Positions 44,507-54,400 of a DNA stretch of 64,000 bases are shown here, piece by piece. Position numbers and translations under genes: made by a program. The DNA comes from Mycolicibacterium nivoides (GTDB taxonomy: Bacteria; Actinomycetota; Actinomycetes; Mycobacteriales; Mycobacteriaceae), in assembly GCF_003855255.1 (NCBI RefSeq), contig NZ_CP034072.1:868001-932000 (forward strand), written 5' to 3'. The notes beneath the pieces were generated by a model. That model was not told the origin of the DNA. It searched no databases and worked only from the letters and a program-made list of their open reading frames with translations. Within the stretch, counting starts at the first letter, position 1. Every line of letters starts with the position of its first letter.

Positions 44507-45436
44507 TCAGCCCGGCCCGTCGCCGGCCGCCGCCAGCAGTGGGACCACCACGTCACTGATGGGGGTGGGCAGGCCATGCGCGGCCGCCTTGCGGGAGATG
44601 ACGCCGTTGCGGATATCCCACTCCAGCGGCCGGCCGGCCCGATGGTCGGTCAGCATCGAGGTGGTGAGGTCCTCGGGTGCGGCGGCCAGCATGGTGACGA
44701 TCTCGTCGACCACCTCATCACCCAGATCGGCGCCGTCGGCGCGGGCCACGGCGAGGCACTCGGTCAGATAGCGCCGCGCCAAGGCGGCCACGTCGTCGCG
44801 GCGGAACATGCCCGCGCGCCGGTCTGCCAGCACCATGAACCCGACCACGGCGTTGACCAGCAACTTGCGCCAGGCCGCGCTGCGGAAATCGGGGTCGTGT
44901 TCGACGGTGATCGCGGTGCCGCGCACCGCGCCGGCCACGGTCGCCGCCGCCGGGGTGTCGGGCAGCACCAACCGGGCCTCGCTGCGCAACCGCACCCAGC
45001 CGCCGGGCTGCATCTCCGACGAGATCCACACCGCTGCGGGCACCACGTGGGCCTCGTCGGTGCGAGGGCTGATCCCACTGACCCGCTCGACCTGCTCGAC
45101 GCCGTTCTGCAGCGCGCACACCACGGTGTTCTCGTCGCACAGCCGGTCCAGCCACCCCGCCGCCCTGCCGTTCTGGGTGTCCTTGACGGCGAGAAACACC
45201 ACGTCGAGCGGCCCGTCGACCGTGGCCGGATCGGTGTGCACCGGGCCGGGTAAATAAATGGGCGGGTGGCCGTCGGGCCGCACCTCGACACCGTCGCGCG
45301 GGGTCCGTCCACACAGCAGGACCGGTCGGCCTGCGGCATACAGGAGTGCGGCGACGGCGGACCCGATGGCGCCCGGGCCGATGACCGCGATGGGGGAGTT
45401 CAGTGTTCTCGGGTCTTCGCGCAAGCGCTCATCCAC
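44507..45436 (-). CDS. Ketopantoate reductase-like protein (Rv2573 type)
   Basis: An NADPH-binding dehydrogenase of the ApbA/PanE superfamily: [14 protein letters not shown] near the N-terminus, [20 protein letters not shown] and [11 protein letters not shown], matching 2-dehydropantoate 2-reductase folds. Whether it acts in pantothenate synthesis is unknown. The start is uncertain: GTG codons at 45502, 45469 and 45436 are all in frame inside a 33-base tandem repeat encoding [11 protein letters not shown], and the conserved fold begins only at NSPIAVIG. The innermost GTG is used here (309 residues). Confidence 0.83.
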   Translation of the reverse strand: MDERLREDPRTLNSPIAVIGPGAIGSAVAALLYAAGRPVLLCGRTPRDGVEVRPDGHPPIYLPGPVHTDPATVDGPLDVVFLAVKDTQNGRAAGWLDRLCDENTVVCALQNGVEQVERVSGISPRTDEAHVVPAAVWISSEMQPGGWVRLRSEARLVLPDTPAAATVAGAVRGTAITVEHDPDFRSAAWRKLLVNAVVGFMVLADRRAGMFRRDDVAALARRYLTECLAVARADGADLGDEVVDEIVTMLAAAPEDLTTSMLTDHRAGRPLEWDIRNGVISRKAAAHGLPTPISDVVVPLLAAAGDGPG

Positions 45437-45503
45437 AGCCGATCGGTCTTCGCGCAAGCGCTCATCCACAGCCGATCGGTCTTCGCGCAAGCGCTCATCC
45501 ACA
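45414..45503. repeat. 33-bp tandem repeat, 2.7 copies
   Basis: Two perfect 33-base units (45414-45446, 45447-45479) and a 24-base partial unit (45480-45503). Each contains CGCGCAAGCGCTCATCC and reads on the minus strand as [11 protein letters not shown] in frame with the reductase gene. The core CGCGCAAGCGCTC also occurs at 34211-34223, again encoding DERLRE at the N-terminus of a minus-strand gene. The repeats lie between that gene and the aspS promoter. Confidence 0.9.
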
Positions 45504-45511
45504 TCGCCAAG

Positions 45512-45539
45512 TTACCGCCGCAGACCGACTCTCTAGACT
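45512..45539 (+). promoter_or_regulatory. Probable aspS promoter
   Basis: TTACCG (45512-45517) and TAGACT (45534-45539) are separated by 16 bases and lie about 50 bases upstream of the aspS start. The -10 fits the mycobacterial TANNNT pattern. It starts directly after the tandem repeats. Confidence 0.45.
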
Positions 45540-45588
45540 GGTCAATCGTCACCACCAGTCTCTCTCGACTCAACATTCAGGAGTTTTC

Positions 45589-47364
45589 GTGCTGCGCAGT
45601 CATGGCGCCGGTTCATTGCGGGCCGCGGATGCCGGTCAAACGGTCACCTTGGCGGGATGGGTGGCGCGTCGCCGTGACCACGGCGGGGTCATCTTCATCG
45701 ACCTGCGCGACGCTTCGGGCGTGTCTCAGGTGGTGTTCCGCGAAGGCGATGTGCTCGCCGCCGCGCACCGGCTGCGCGCCGAGTTCTGCATCGCCGTGAC
45801 CGGAGTGGTCGAGGTCCGTCCCGAGGGCAACGAGAACCCCGACATCCCCACTGGCAAGATCGAGGTGAACGCCACCTCGCTGACCGTGCTGTCCGAGAGC
45901 GCCCCGCTGCCGTTCCAGCTCGATGAGACCGCCGGCGAGGAAGCCCGGCTCAAGTACCGCTACCTGGATCTGCGCCGCGAGGGCCCGGGCCACGCAATCC
46001 GGTTGCGGTCCAAGGTCAATGCGGCCGCCCGCAGTGTGCTGTCCGAGCACGACTTCGTCGAGATCGAAACCCCGACGTTGACGCGTTCGACCCCGGAGGG
46101 CGCCCGCGACTTCCTGGTGCCCGCGCGCCTGCAGCCCGGCTCGTTCTACGCGCTGCCGCAGAGCCCGCAGCTGTTCAAGCAGCTGCTCATGGTCGCGGGC
46201 ATGGAGCGCTACTACCAGATTGCGCGCTGTTACCGCGACGAGGACTTCCGAGCCGACCGCCAGCCGGAGTTCACCCAGCTGGACATGGAGCTCAGCTTCG
46301 TCGACGCCGACGATGTCATCGCGATCTCCGAGCAGATCCTGAAGGCGTTGTGGGCCCTCGTCGGCTACGACCTGCCGCTGCCGCTGCCCCGGATCAGCTA
46401 CGCCGACGCGATGCGCCGGTTCGGCTCCGACAAGCCCGACCTGCGGTTCGGCGTCGAACTCATCGAGTGCACCGATTACTTCAAAGACACCCCCTTCCGG
46501 GTGTTCCAGGCGCCGTACGTGGGTGCCGTCGTCATGGCCGGTGGTGCGTCGCAGCCGCGTCGCACCCTCGACGGCTGGCAGGAGTTCGCCAAGCAGCGCG
46601 GCCACAAGGGGCTGGCCTACGTCCTGGTGGCTGAGGACGGCACGCTGGGCGGCCCGGTGGCCAAGAACCTCACCGACGCCGAGCGCGACGGCCTGGCCGC
46701 CCACGTCGGCGCCAAGCCCGGTGACTGCGTGTTCTTCGCGGCGGGCCCGGCCAGGTCGGCGCGAGCGCTGCTGGGCGCCACCCGCATCGAGATCGCCAAG
46801 CGCCTCAACCTGATCGACCCGGCCGCCTGGGCGTTCACCTGGGTGGTGGACTTCCCGATGTTCGAGCCCGCCGATGTGGCGACGGCCTCGGGCGACGTGG
46901 CTGTGGGCTCGGGGGCCTGGACGGCCGTGCACCACGCCTTCACCGCGCCGAAGGCCGAATCGGAGGGCAACTTCGACACCGATCCGGGCAGCGCGTTGTC
47001 CGATGCCTACGACATCGTCTGCAACGGCAACGAGATCGGCGGCGGCTCGATCCGTATCCATCGGCGCGACATCCAGGAGCGGGTGTTCGCCATGATGGGC
47101 ATCGATCACGATGAGGCCCAGGACAAGTTCGGATTCCTGTTGGACGCCTTCGCCTTCGGGGCGCCGCCGCACGGCGGCATCGCGTTCGGCTGGGACCGCA
47201 TCACCGCGCTGCTGGCCGGGGTGGACTCGATCCGCGAGGTCATCGCGTTCCCCAAGTCGGGTGGTGGCGTCGACCCGCTGACCGATGCGCCCGCGCCGAT
47301 CACTCCGCAGCAGCGCAAGGAATCGGGAATAGACGCCAAGCCCGAGGAGCTCAAGAAGTCATGA
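45589..47364 (+). CDS. aspS: Aspartyl-tRNA synthetase
   Basis: A 591-residue bacterial-type class II synthetase that charges tRNA-Asp. An N-terminal OB-fold anticodon domain ([19 protein letters not shown]) is followed by motif 1 ([21 protein letters not shown]), QSPQ flipping-loop region, motif 2 ([23 protein letters not shown]), the GAD insertion and motif 3 (GIAFGWDRI). Length is normal. The GTG start has AGGAG upstream. M. tuberculosis AspS is reported to be non-discriminating; that is family knowledge only. The stop overlaps the next gene (ATGA). Confidence 0.98.
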   Translation: MLRSHGAGSLRAADAGQTVTLAGWVARRRDHGGVIFIDLRDASGVSQVVFREGDVLAAAHRLRAEFCIAVTGVVEVRPEGNENPDIPTGKIEVNATSLTVLSESAPLPFQLDETAGEEARLKYRYLDLRREGPGHAIRLRSKVNAAARSVLSEHDFVEIETPTLTRSTPEGARDFLVPARLQPGSFYALPQSPQLFKQLLMVAGMERYYQIARCYRDEDFRADRQPEFTQLDMELSFVDADDVIAISEQILKALWALVGYDLPLPLPRISYADAMRRFGSDKPDLRFGVELIECTDYFKDTPFRVFQAPYVGAVVMAGGASQPRRTLDGWQEFAKQRGHKGLAYVLVAEDGTLGGPVAKNLTDAERDGLAAHVGAKPGDCVFFAAGPARSARALLGATRIEIAKRLNLIDPAAWAFTWVVDFPMFEPADVATASGDVAVGSGAWTAVHHAFTAPKAESEGNFDTDPGSALSDAYDIVCNGNEIGGGSIRIHRRDIQERVFAMMGIDHDEAQDKFGFLLDAFAFGAPPHGGIAFGWDRITALLAGVDSIREVIAFPKSGGGVDPLTDAPAPITPQQRKESGIDAKPEELKKS

Positions 47365-47822
47365 GCGATATCGACCCTGACTTCGACAAGAGCGAATTGG
47401 TCGCCGACACGGCGGCTCTCGATGACTTCAACCGCAACGTGGTCGAGGAATTCCGCGCCAATGGAGGCAAGGTGGGCGGGCCCTTCGAGGGCGGCACGCT
47501 GCTGCTGTTGCACACCACCGGGGCCAAATCCGGTCAGCCCCGGCTGTCGCCGCTGGCCTACCTGGATGTCGACGACCGGATGCTGATCGTGGGCTCCTAC
47601 GCCGGTGCACCGAAAGACCCGGCGTGGGTGCACAATCTGCGGGCCAACCCCAAGGTGCGCGTCGAGGTGGGCACCGAGGCCTACGACGCGACGGCCCGGG
47701 AGCTGCCCGCCGACGAGCGCGACGCGGCGTACCCGAAGATCATCGAGCGCGCCCCCGTCTTCGCCGAGTATCAGTCCAAGACCACCCGGGCCATCCCGCT
47801 GTTCGAGCTGGTCCGCGCTTAA
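47361..47822 (+). CDS. Deazaflavin-dependent nitroreductase-family protein (Ddn-like)
   Basis: A 153-residue protein of the mycobacterial Ddn/DUF385 family of F420H2-dependent quinone reductases. Typical segments are [31 protein letters not shown] and [25 protein letters not shown]. It overlaps the aspS stop and is followed by a strong hairpin. The physiological substrate is not known; relatives reduce quinones and activate nitroimidazole prodrugs. Confidence 0.92.
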   Translation: MSDIDPDFDKSELVADTAALDDFNRNVVEEFRANGGKVGGPFEGGTLLLLHTTGAKSGQPRLSPLAYLDVDDRMLIVGSYAGAPKDPAWVHNLRANPKVRVEVGTEAYDATARELPADERDAAYPKIIERAPVFAEYQSKTTRAIPLFELVRA

Positions 47823-47831
47823 CCCGTGAGT

Positions 47832-47874
47832 CGAGACGGTATTCCGGCAGCTCAGCTGCCGGGATACCGTCTCG
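47832..47874. terminator. Strong bidirectional hairpin terminator
   Basis: Two 21-base arms (47832-47852 and 47854-47874, starting CGAGACGGTAT and ending ATACCGTCTCG) pair with a single T/C difference around one base. It lies between the convergent Ddn-like and thiolase genes. No U-tract follows, as is common for mycobacterial terminators. Confidence 0.85.
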
Positions 47875-47887
47875 GCGCGGATCGGGG

Positions 47888-49072
47888 TTACAGCCGCTCG
47901 ATGATGGTGGCGTTGGCCATGCCGCCGCCCTCACACATCGTCTGCAGGCCGTAGCGCCCGCCGCGCTGCTCGAGCGCGTTGACCAGGGTGGTCATGATGC
48001 GCGCCCCGCTGGCGCCCAGCGGGTGCCCGATCGCGATCGCCCCGCCGTTGACATTCGTCTTGCCCAGGTCGGCACCTGTGTCATGCGCCCAGGCCAGCAC
48101 CACCGGTGCGAACGCCTCGTTGACTTCGAACAGGTCGATGTCCGACAGTGTCAGACCCGCGCGCGCCAGGACCTTCTCGGTGGCCGGGATGACGCCGGTC
48201 AGCATGTAGAGCGGATCGGACCCCACGACGGTGGTGGTATGAATACGCGCAAGCGGGCTCAAACCCAGCTTCCTGGCCGTCGCGCCGCTGGTGATCATCA
48301 CCGCGGCACTGCCGTCGGACAGAGGTGACGAGTTGCCGGGGGTGATCTCCCAGTTGATCTGCGGGAACCGGGCGGCATATGCCTCGTTGTAGAACGCCGG
48401 CTTCAGCCCGGACAGGGTGTCGACCGTGGTGCCCGGCCGGATGATCTCGTCGGTGCTCAGCCCGGCGATCGGCGCGAGTTCGGCCTCGAACGATCCGTCC
48501 TTGGTGGCCCGGGCGGCCTTCTCGTGACTGCCCGCCGAGAATTCGTCCAGCTGGGCACGGGAGAAGCCCCATTTGGCCGCGATCAACTCGGCGCTGATTC
48601 CTTGTGGGACAAGACCTTCGGAGTAGCGTTCGGCGAAGGCCAGGCCGAAGGGGTCGCTGCCCGGCAGCACCGAGCTGCCCATCGGCACTCGCGACATGGA
48701 CTCCACGCCCGCGGCGATCACGACGTCGTACGCACCGGCCAGCACGCCTTGGGCGGCGAAGCTGATCGCCTGCTGGCTGCTGCCGCACTGGCGGTCGACG
48801 GTGGTCCCGGGTACCGATTCGGGGAACCCGGCGCCCAGCAGGGCGTTGCGGGCGACGTTGACGGCTTGATCGCCGACCTGGGTCACGGCGCCCGCTATGA
48901 CGTCGTCGACGAGTACCGGGTCGACACCAGTGCGGGTGATCAGCTCCCGCAGGCTGTGGGCCAGAAGATCCGCCGGCAGAACGCCGTGCAGTGCACCGTT
49001 GGCCTTGCCTTTGCCGATCGGGGTCCGGACCGCTCCGACGATGACTGCGTCCCGGTCTGCATATCCGGTCAT
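47888..49072 (-). CDS. Acetyl-CoA acyltransferase (thiolase, FadA type)
   Basis: A 394-residue thiolase that cleaves or forms 3-ketoacyl-CoA. The catalytic set is Cys96 (DRQCGSSQQA), His350 (IGHPLGASG) and Cys380 (MCEGGGMANA). The sequence resembles the FadA5/FadA6 type used in steroid and lipid breakdown. It starts 82 bases from the divergent HxlR regulator, with an inverted repeat between, and is probably controlled by it. Confidence 0.94.
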   Translation of the reverse strand: MTGYADRDAVIVGAVRTPIGKGKANGALHGVLPADLLAHSLRELITRTGVDPVLVDDVIAGAVTQVGDQAVNVARNALLGAGFPESVPGTTVDRQCGSSQQAISFAAQGVLAGAYDVVIAAGVESMSRVPMGSSVLPGSDPFGLAFAERYSEGLVPQGISAELIAAKWGFSRAQLDEFSAGSHEKAARATKDGSFEAELAPIAGLSTDEIIRPGTTVDTLSGLKPAFYNEAYAARFPQINWEITPGNSSPLSDGSAAVMITSGATARKLGLSPLARIHTTTVVGSDPLYMLTGVIPATEKVLARAGLTLSDIDLFEVNEAFAPVVLAWAHDTGADLGKTNVNGGAIAIGHPLGASGARIMTTLVNALEQRGGRYGLQTMCEGGGMANATIIERL

Positions 49073-49112
49073 TCCGTGCCTCCTGATGCTCGACGCTGAG
49101 TATTGTTATGGC

Positions 49113-49139
49113 TACCCAGGTATAACACCTGGGTATAGT
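49113..49139. promoter_or_regulatory. HxlR operator and overlapping -10 element
   Basis: TACCCAGGT and ACCTGGGTA form perfect 9-base arms around ATAAC (49113-49135), between the divergent thiolase and HxlR genes. A -10-like TATAGT (49134-49139) for the HxlR gene overlaps the right arm by two bases, so binding would block its own promoter. Confidence 0.72.
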
Positions 49140-49154
49140 AAGAACAACTCAGGG

Positions 49155-49643
49155 ATGGGGTTTGATTCCGTGGGAATGCTGCAGGGCAGGCTCGCCGACC
49201 GGGACAGTTGGTCGGCGGTGGGCCATTGCCCGATCGAGAGGACCATGGCGTTCGCCGGCACCAAGTCGGCGATGCTGATCATGCGCGAGGCCTTCTACGG
49301 CACGACCCGCTTCGACGACTTCGCCCGCCGGGTCGGGATCACCAAGGCGGCAACCTCGGCACGGTTGTCCGACCTGGTGGCGGCTGGACTCCTGGCAAAA
49401 CGGCCCTATCGCGAGCCCGGTCAGCGGGAGCGCGACGAGTACGTGCTCACCGAATCCGGAACCGATTTCATGCCGGTGGTGTGGGCCATGTTCGAGTGGG
49501 GTCGCAAGCATCTCAACGACACCGGGCTGCGGCTCGCGCATGACGGGTGTGGTGCGCTGGCCGGAGTCGAAATCCGTTGTGAGGAAGGACACCAGGTGCC
49601 GCCCGACGATCTCGTCGTACGCGTCGAGCGTGGCACGTCCTGA
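49155..49643 (+). CDS. HxlR-family transcriptional regulator
   Basis: A 162-residue winged-helix regulator of the HxlR/MarR-like group: GHCPIERTMAFAGTKSAMLIMREAFYGTTRFDDFARRVGITKAATSARLSDL is truncated here to its key parts, CPIERTM with the HxlR cysteine, RFDDF and ATSARLSDLVAAGLL. Starts at ATG 49155, GTG 49170 and ATG 49176 are all possible; a -10 at 49134-49139 fits a short leader. It probably represses the divergent thiolase gene and itself. Confidence 0.88.
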   Translation: MGFDSVGMLQGRLADRDSWSAVGHCPIERTMAFAGTKSAMLIMREAFYGTTRFDDFARRVGITKAATSARLSDLVAAGLLAKRPYREPGQRERDEYVLTESGTDFMPVVWAMFEWGRKHLNDTGLRLAHDGCGALAGVEIRCEEGHQVPPDDLVVRVERGTS

Positions 49644-49668
49644 CGACTGAAACCGCTACTCTCGGCCC

Positions 49669-50598
49669 GTGCTGCACTTACGCGTCATCGCGCCGGCCGA
49701 TCTGCGTGAACCGATTCTCCATGTCCTGGGCGAGCAGCCCGGTGTCACCCACATCGTGTTGTTGCCCGGTGCCGCGGTTGATCCCGCCGGCGACCAGATC
49801 ACCGCCGATGTCGCCAGAGAAGCGGCCGACGACGTCGTCCATCGGTTGAAATCCCTTGATGTGCAGCACTTCGGCGCCATCACCCTCGAACCGCTCGACA
49901 CCGTTCTGTCGAGTGCGGCCTATCACGCGGAGGACGTCGCGGGCGGTGACGGAGCCGATGCGGTGATCTGGGACGAACTGGTGTCGCGGACCCGCGAGGA
50001 GTCCAGTCTCAGCGTGACGTTCCTGATGTTCCTGTGCATCGCGTGCCTGCTCGCCGCCATCGGTGTGGTGACTGATTCGGCCATCACCGTGGTCGGGGCG
50101 ATGGTCGTGGGGCCGGAGTTCGGCCCGCTCGCGGCACTCGCGGTCGCGCTCGTCCAACGCCGGATGTCGCTGGCGCGGCGGGCCGGCGCAGCGCTGCTGG
50201 TGGGCTTCCCGCTGGCGATGATCGTCACCGCGGTCGCGACGCTGGGTTTCGAGGCGCTCGGGTGGGTGCAACTGACCACGTTCAGCGAACTCACCGAAGT
50301 CGACTTCATCTTCCAGGTGGGACCGTTCTCCTTCGTCGTCGCACTACTGGCCGGCGCCGCCGGAATGCTGTCGCTCGTGTCGTCGAAATCCGAGGCGCTG
50401 GTCGGGGTCTTCATCTCGGTGACAACCGTGCCCGCCGCCGGGTTTGCCGTGGTGGCGGCCACTGTGGGCGATTGGGGCGTCGCCGCCGAATCAGTGCTCC
50501 AGTTGTTGGTGAACCTGCTGGGCATCACCTTGGCCGGCGTCCTGACGCTCGCGGTCTACCGCCGCGCGAAGGTCGGCCGCGCCGTCACAAGTGGCTGA
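49669..50598 (+). CDS. DUF389-family membrane protein
   Basis: A 309-residue protein with a soluble N-terminal domain (about 1-95, VTHIVLLPG) and five to six membrane helices carrying the DUF389 signature (AIGVVTDSAITVVGAMVVGPEFGP). Function is unknown. The GTG start lacks a ribosome-binding site, and a TACTCT hexamer at 49657-49662 would place transcription start at the GTG, suggesting a leaderless mRNA. It overlaps the convergent GAP-family gene by 14 bases. Confidence 0.86.
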   Translation: MLHLRVIAPADLREPILHVLGEQPGVTHIVLLPGAAVDPAGDQITADVAREAADDVVHRLKSLDVQHFGAITLEPLDTVLSSAAYHAEDVAGGDGADAVIWDELVSRTREESSLSVTFLMFLCIACLLAAIGVVTDSAITVVGAMVVGPEFGPLAALAVALVQRRMSLARRAGAALLVGFPLAMIVTAVATLGFEALGWVQLTTFSELTEVDFIFQVGPFSFVVALLAGAAGMLSLVSSKSEALVGVFISVTTVPAAGFAVVAATVGDWGVAAESVLQLLVNLLGITLAGVLTLAVYRRAKVGRAVTSG

Positions 50599-51337
50599 TG
50601 CCCGAGGCGAGGAAGAACAGTCCGACCGCGCCGGCGATCACGGCCACCACCAGGCGATGGTGGCGCCCCATCCAGGCATACAGTCGCTCGACACCTGACC
50701 GGGTGGCTTCCGGGGCGACCCAGAAGCTGATGATCGGGATCAGCGCGGCCAGGAAACCGACCAGGTTGAACACCACCAGTGCGGCCATCTGCTCGGCCAA
50801 TGCGGCGCCCGAGGTGAGGGCCGCAGCCATCGCGGCCAGGTAGTAAGGCGTGGGGAAACCATTGATGAGGCCCAGCAGGGCAGCTGCCCACGGTGCCTCG
50901 CCGCGCAGCGCGGCCTGCATCCCCGCCGGCAGTTTCGACAGGCCTGGCACCTCGTCCTCTGCGGCCTCCACGGGCTGCGCATCGGTGCCGTCGCCCACCC
51001 CGGCCGGTACGGCCCGGCGAGCGCGCACCCGGTTGACCAGGCGTTCGAGCTGTCCTGTCGCGGACAGGACAGCGATCACCAGCGCCACGGCGCCGATGCC
51101 GAACTCCAGCCCCGGCGGCATCGTGCTTCCGCCGCCGCCCGTGGCGTTCTTGAAGACGAACACCACCGCGGCACCCACTGCGACATTGGCGGTGAAGGCG
51201 AAGAGGAAGAACGGGAGCAGCAACCGGACCGGCCGCGACCGCGACAGCATGAAGGCAACGACCCCGATTCTCAGTGGGTCGATTGCCGCCACGGCGGCCA
51301 TCACCAGCACGGTGCTCCACATCGCGGGCGGCCACAT
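50585..51337 (-). CDS. GAP-family membrane protein
   Basis: A 250-residue protein with about six membrane helices. It resembles the mycobacterial GAP (Sap, sulfolipid-1/GPL addressing) family: AAIDPLRIGVVAFMLSRSRPVRLL, a central charged loop (about 95-140), and PWAAALLGLINGFPTPYYLAAMAA. Relatives assist transport of glycolipids to the cell surface. No glycolipid cluster is adjacent, so the cargo is unknown. ATG 51337 has GAGGTGAA upstream. Confidence 0.82.
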   Translation of the reverse strand: MWPPAMWSTVLVMAAVAAIDPLRIGVVAFMLSRSRPVRLLLPFFLFAFTANVAVGAAVVFVFKNATGGGGSTMPPGLEFGIGAVALVIAVLSATGQLERLVNRVRARRAVPAGVGDGTDAQPVEAAEDEVPGLSKLPAGMQAALRGEAPWAAALLGLINGFPTPYYLAAMAAALTSGAALAEQMAALVVFNLVGFLAALIPIISFWVAPEATRSGVERLYAWMGRHHRLVVAVIAGAVGLFFLASGISHL

Positions 51338-51467
51338 CCCTTCACCTCAGTCACTCCACCGCTGAATTCAACCAGCGCTGACCGAATACGGCCGAATCCG
51401 GGCGCGCCGGCCGTGGCCGCCAGTCGCACACAGTGCGGGGGAGTGCGCCGTGTGGTGGGATTTGCAG

Positions 51468-54400
51468 ATGGGGATCAAAGTGGCGCTGGAGCACCGCACC
51501 AGCTACACCTTCGACCGGTTGGTGGAGCTGCATCCACACGTCATCCGGTTGCGCCCGGCGCCGCACTCGCGCACCCCCATCGAGGCGTACTCACTGACTG
51601 TCGAACCGGCCGGCCATTTCATCAACTGGCAGCAGGACGCGTTCGGGAACTTCCTGGCCCGCTTGGTGTTCCCGGACCGGGCGCGCACGCTGACCATCAC
51701 CGTCGGGCTCATCGCCGATCTCAAGGTGATCAACCCGTTCGACTTCTTCATCGAGGATTACGCGGAGACCTTCGGCTTCGAGTACCCCAAGGCTCTGCTC
51801 GAGGATCTCAAGCCGTACCTGCGCCCGGTCGACGAGGAAGACGAGGGATCCGGTCCGGGCGAACTCGTGAAGGCCTGGGTGAGCAATTTCACCGTGCCGC
51901 CGGGCACCCGCACGATCGATTATCTGGTGGCGCTCAACCGGGCCGTCAATGCCGATGTCGGCTACTCCGTCCGGATGGAACCGGGCGTGCAGACCCCCGA
52001 CGTCACGTTGCGCACCGGAATCGGTTCGTGCCGCGACTCGGCGTGGCTGTTGGTGTCGATCCTGCGGCAGCTGGGTCTGGCGGCTCGCTTCGTCTCGGGT
52101 TACCTGGTCCAGCTGACCTCGGATGTGCAGGCCCTCGACGGTCCATCCGGCCCTGCCGCGGATTTCACCGACCTGCACGCGTGGGCCGAGGCATACATTC
52201 CGGGTGCGGGCTGGATCGGCCTGGACCCGACCTCGGGACTGTTCGCCGGGGAAGGCCACATCCCGCTCTCGGCGACCCCGCACCCGGAATCGGCGGCCCC
52301 GATCACCGGTGCCACCGGACCGTGCGAATCCACGCTCGAATTTTCCAACGTGGTCACCCGGATCCACGAGGACCCGAGGGTGACGCTTCCGTACACCGAT
52401 GCCGCCTGGACGGCGATCACGAAGCTGGGCGCCGAGGTGGATCAGCGCCTGGCCGACGGCGATGTGCGGCTCACTGTCGGGGGCGAGCCGACCTTCGTCT
52501 CGATCGACAACCAGGTCGATCCGGAATGGACCACCGACGCCGACGGTGAGCACAAGCGCGAACGCGCCTCGGTGCTCGCGGCGCGTCTCAAGGCGGTGTG
52601 GGCGCCTGCCGGGCTGATCCAGCGCAGCCAGGGCAAGTGGTACCCGGGAGAACCGTTGCCGCGCTGGCAGATCGGCCTGTTCTGGCGCACCGACGGCCAG
52701 CCACTGTGGAACGACGCGGCGCTGCTGGCCGATCCGTGGGGCGGTGAGGTGCCCGCCCTGGCCGACGACGCCGGTCAGCGCATCCTCGCAGCGGTCGCCG
52801 CCGATTTCGGGCTTCCTGCCCGTCAGGTTCGCCCGGCTTATGAGGATGCGCTGAGCCGGCTGGCGGCTGCTGTGCGGCAGCCGGCCGGCGAGCCGGTGGC
52901 CGCCGCCGACGACCTGGCCGAGGACACCCCGGGCGCCCGGGCCGAGCTGCTGGCCCGGCTCGATACCTCGATCGATCAGCCCACCGCCTATGTCCTGCCC
53001 CTGCACCGCCGCGCCGACGGCTCCGGCTGGGCCAGCGCGGACTGGCAGCTCCGGCGTGGGCGGATCGTGCTCACGGAGGGCGATTCACCGGCCGGGCTGC
53101 GGCTGCCGCTTGATGCGATCAGCTGGCATCCGCCGCGCCCGTCCTATGACGCCGACCCGCTGTCACGGGGCACCGACGTGCGCGCCGAACCCGACGAGGC
53201 GGAGCTCGAGCCCGCAGACGACGCGCCCACGACGGCGCTGGTCGCCGAGATCCGTTCGGGGTTCCTCTACGTCTACCTGCCCCCGACCGAGGAGCTCGAC
53301 GATTTCGTCGACCTCGTGGCCCGTATCGAATCCGCGGCCGCCAAGTTGGACACGCCGGTGGTGATCGAGGGGTACGGGCCGCCACCGGACGCCCGCATCG
53401 CGTCCATGTCGATCACGCCGGATCCGGGCGTCATCGAGGTCAACGTCGCACCGACCGCCAGCTTCGCCGAACAGAGCGCCCAATTGGAGACCCTCTACGA
53501 GCAGGCCCGGCAGGCCCGGCTGTCAACCGAATCGTTCGACGTGGACGGTACGCACGGCGGTACCGGCGGCGGCAACCACATCACGCTCGGCGGCATCACT
53601 CCGGCCGACTCACCGCTCTTGCGCCGGCCCGACCTGCTGGTGTCGCTGCTCACCTATTGGCAACGCCACCCCTCGTTGTCCTACCTGTTCGCCGGCCGGT
53701 TCATCGGCACCACGTCACAGGCCCCGCGGGTGGACGAGGGCCGGTCGGGAGCGCTCTACGAGCTGGAGATCGCCTTCGCCGAGATCGCGCGTCTCACCGA
53801 TGCTGGCGGGACTTCGCAAGCCTGGGTCACCGACAGGGCACTGCGCCATCTGCTCACCGATATCACCGGCAACACTCACCGCGCCGAATTCTGCATCGAC
53901 AAGCTCTACAGCCCCGACAGTGCACGAGGGCGCCTGGGGCTGTTGGAGTTGCGGGGTTTCGAGATGCCGCCGCACTTCCAGATGGCGATGGTGCAGTCGC
54001 TGCTTGTGCGCGCACTGGTCGCCAGGTTCTGGGACGAGCCGTTACGGGCTCCGTTGATCCGGCACGGCGCCAATCTTCATGGCCGGTACCTGTTGCCGCA
54101 CTTCCTGATTCAGGACATCGCCCAGGTCGCGGCCGACCTGCGGGCGCACGGCATCAACTTCGACACCAGCTGGCTGGATCCGTTCACCGAGTTCCGCTTC
54201 CCGCGGGTGGGCACCACGGTCTGTGACGGCGTGGAGATCGAGCTTCGCGGCGCGATCGAACCGTGGAATGTGTTGGGGGAGGAGTCGACTGCCGGGGGCA
54301 CCGCCCGCTACGTGGACTCGTCGGTGGAGCGGGTCCAGGTGCGGCTGGTCGGGGCGGACCGGCACCGCTACATCGTGACCGCCAACGGCTACCCGATCCC

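Noticed and set aside
45613..47172. 519-codon minus-strand open frame inside aspS
   Set aside because: Antisense shadow; aspS on the plus strand is unambiguous.
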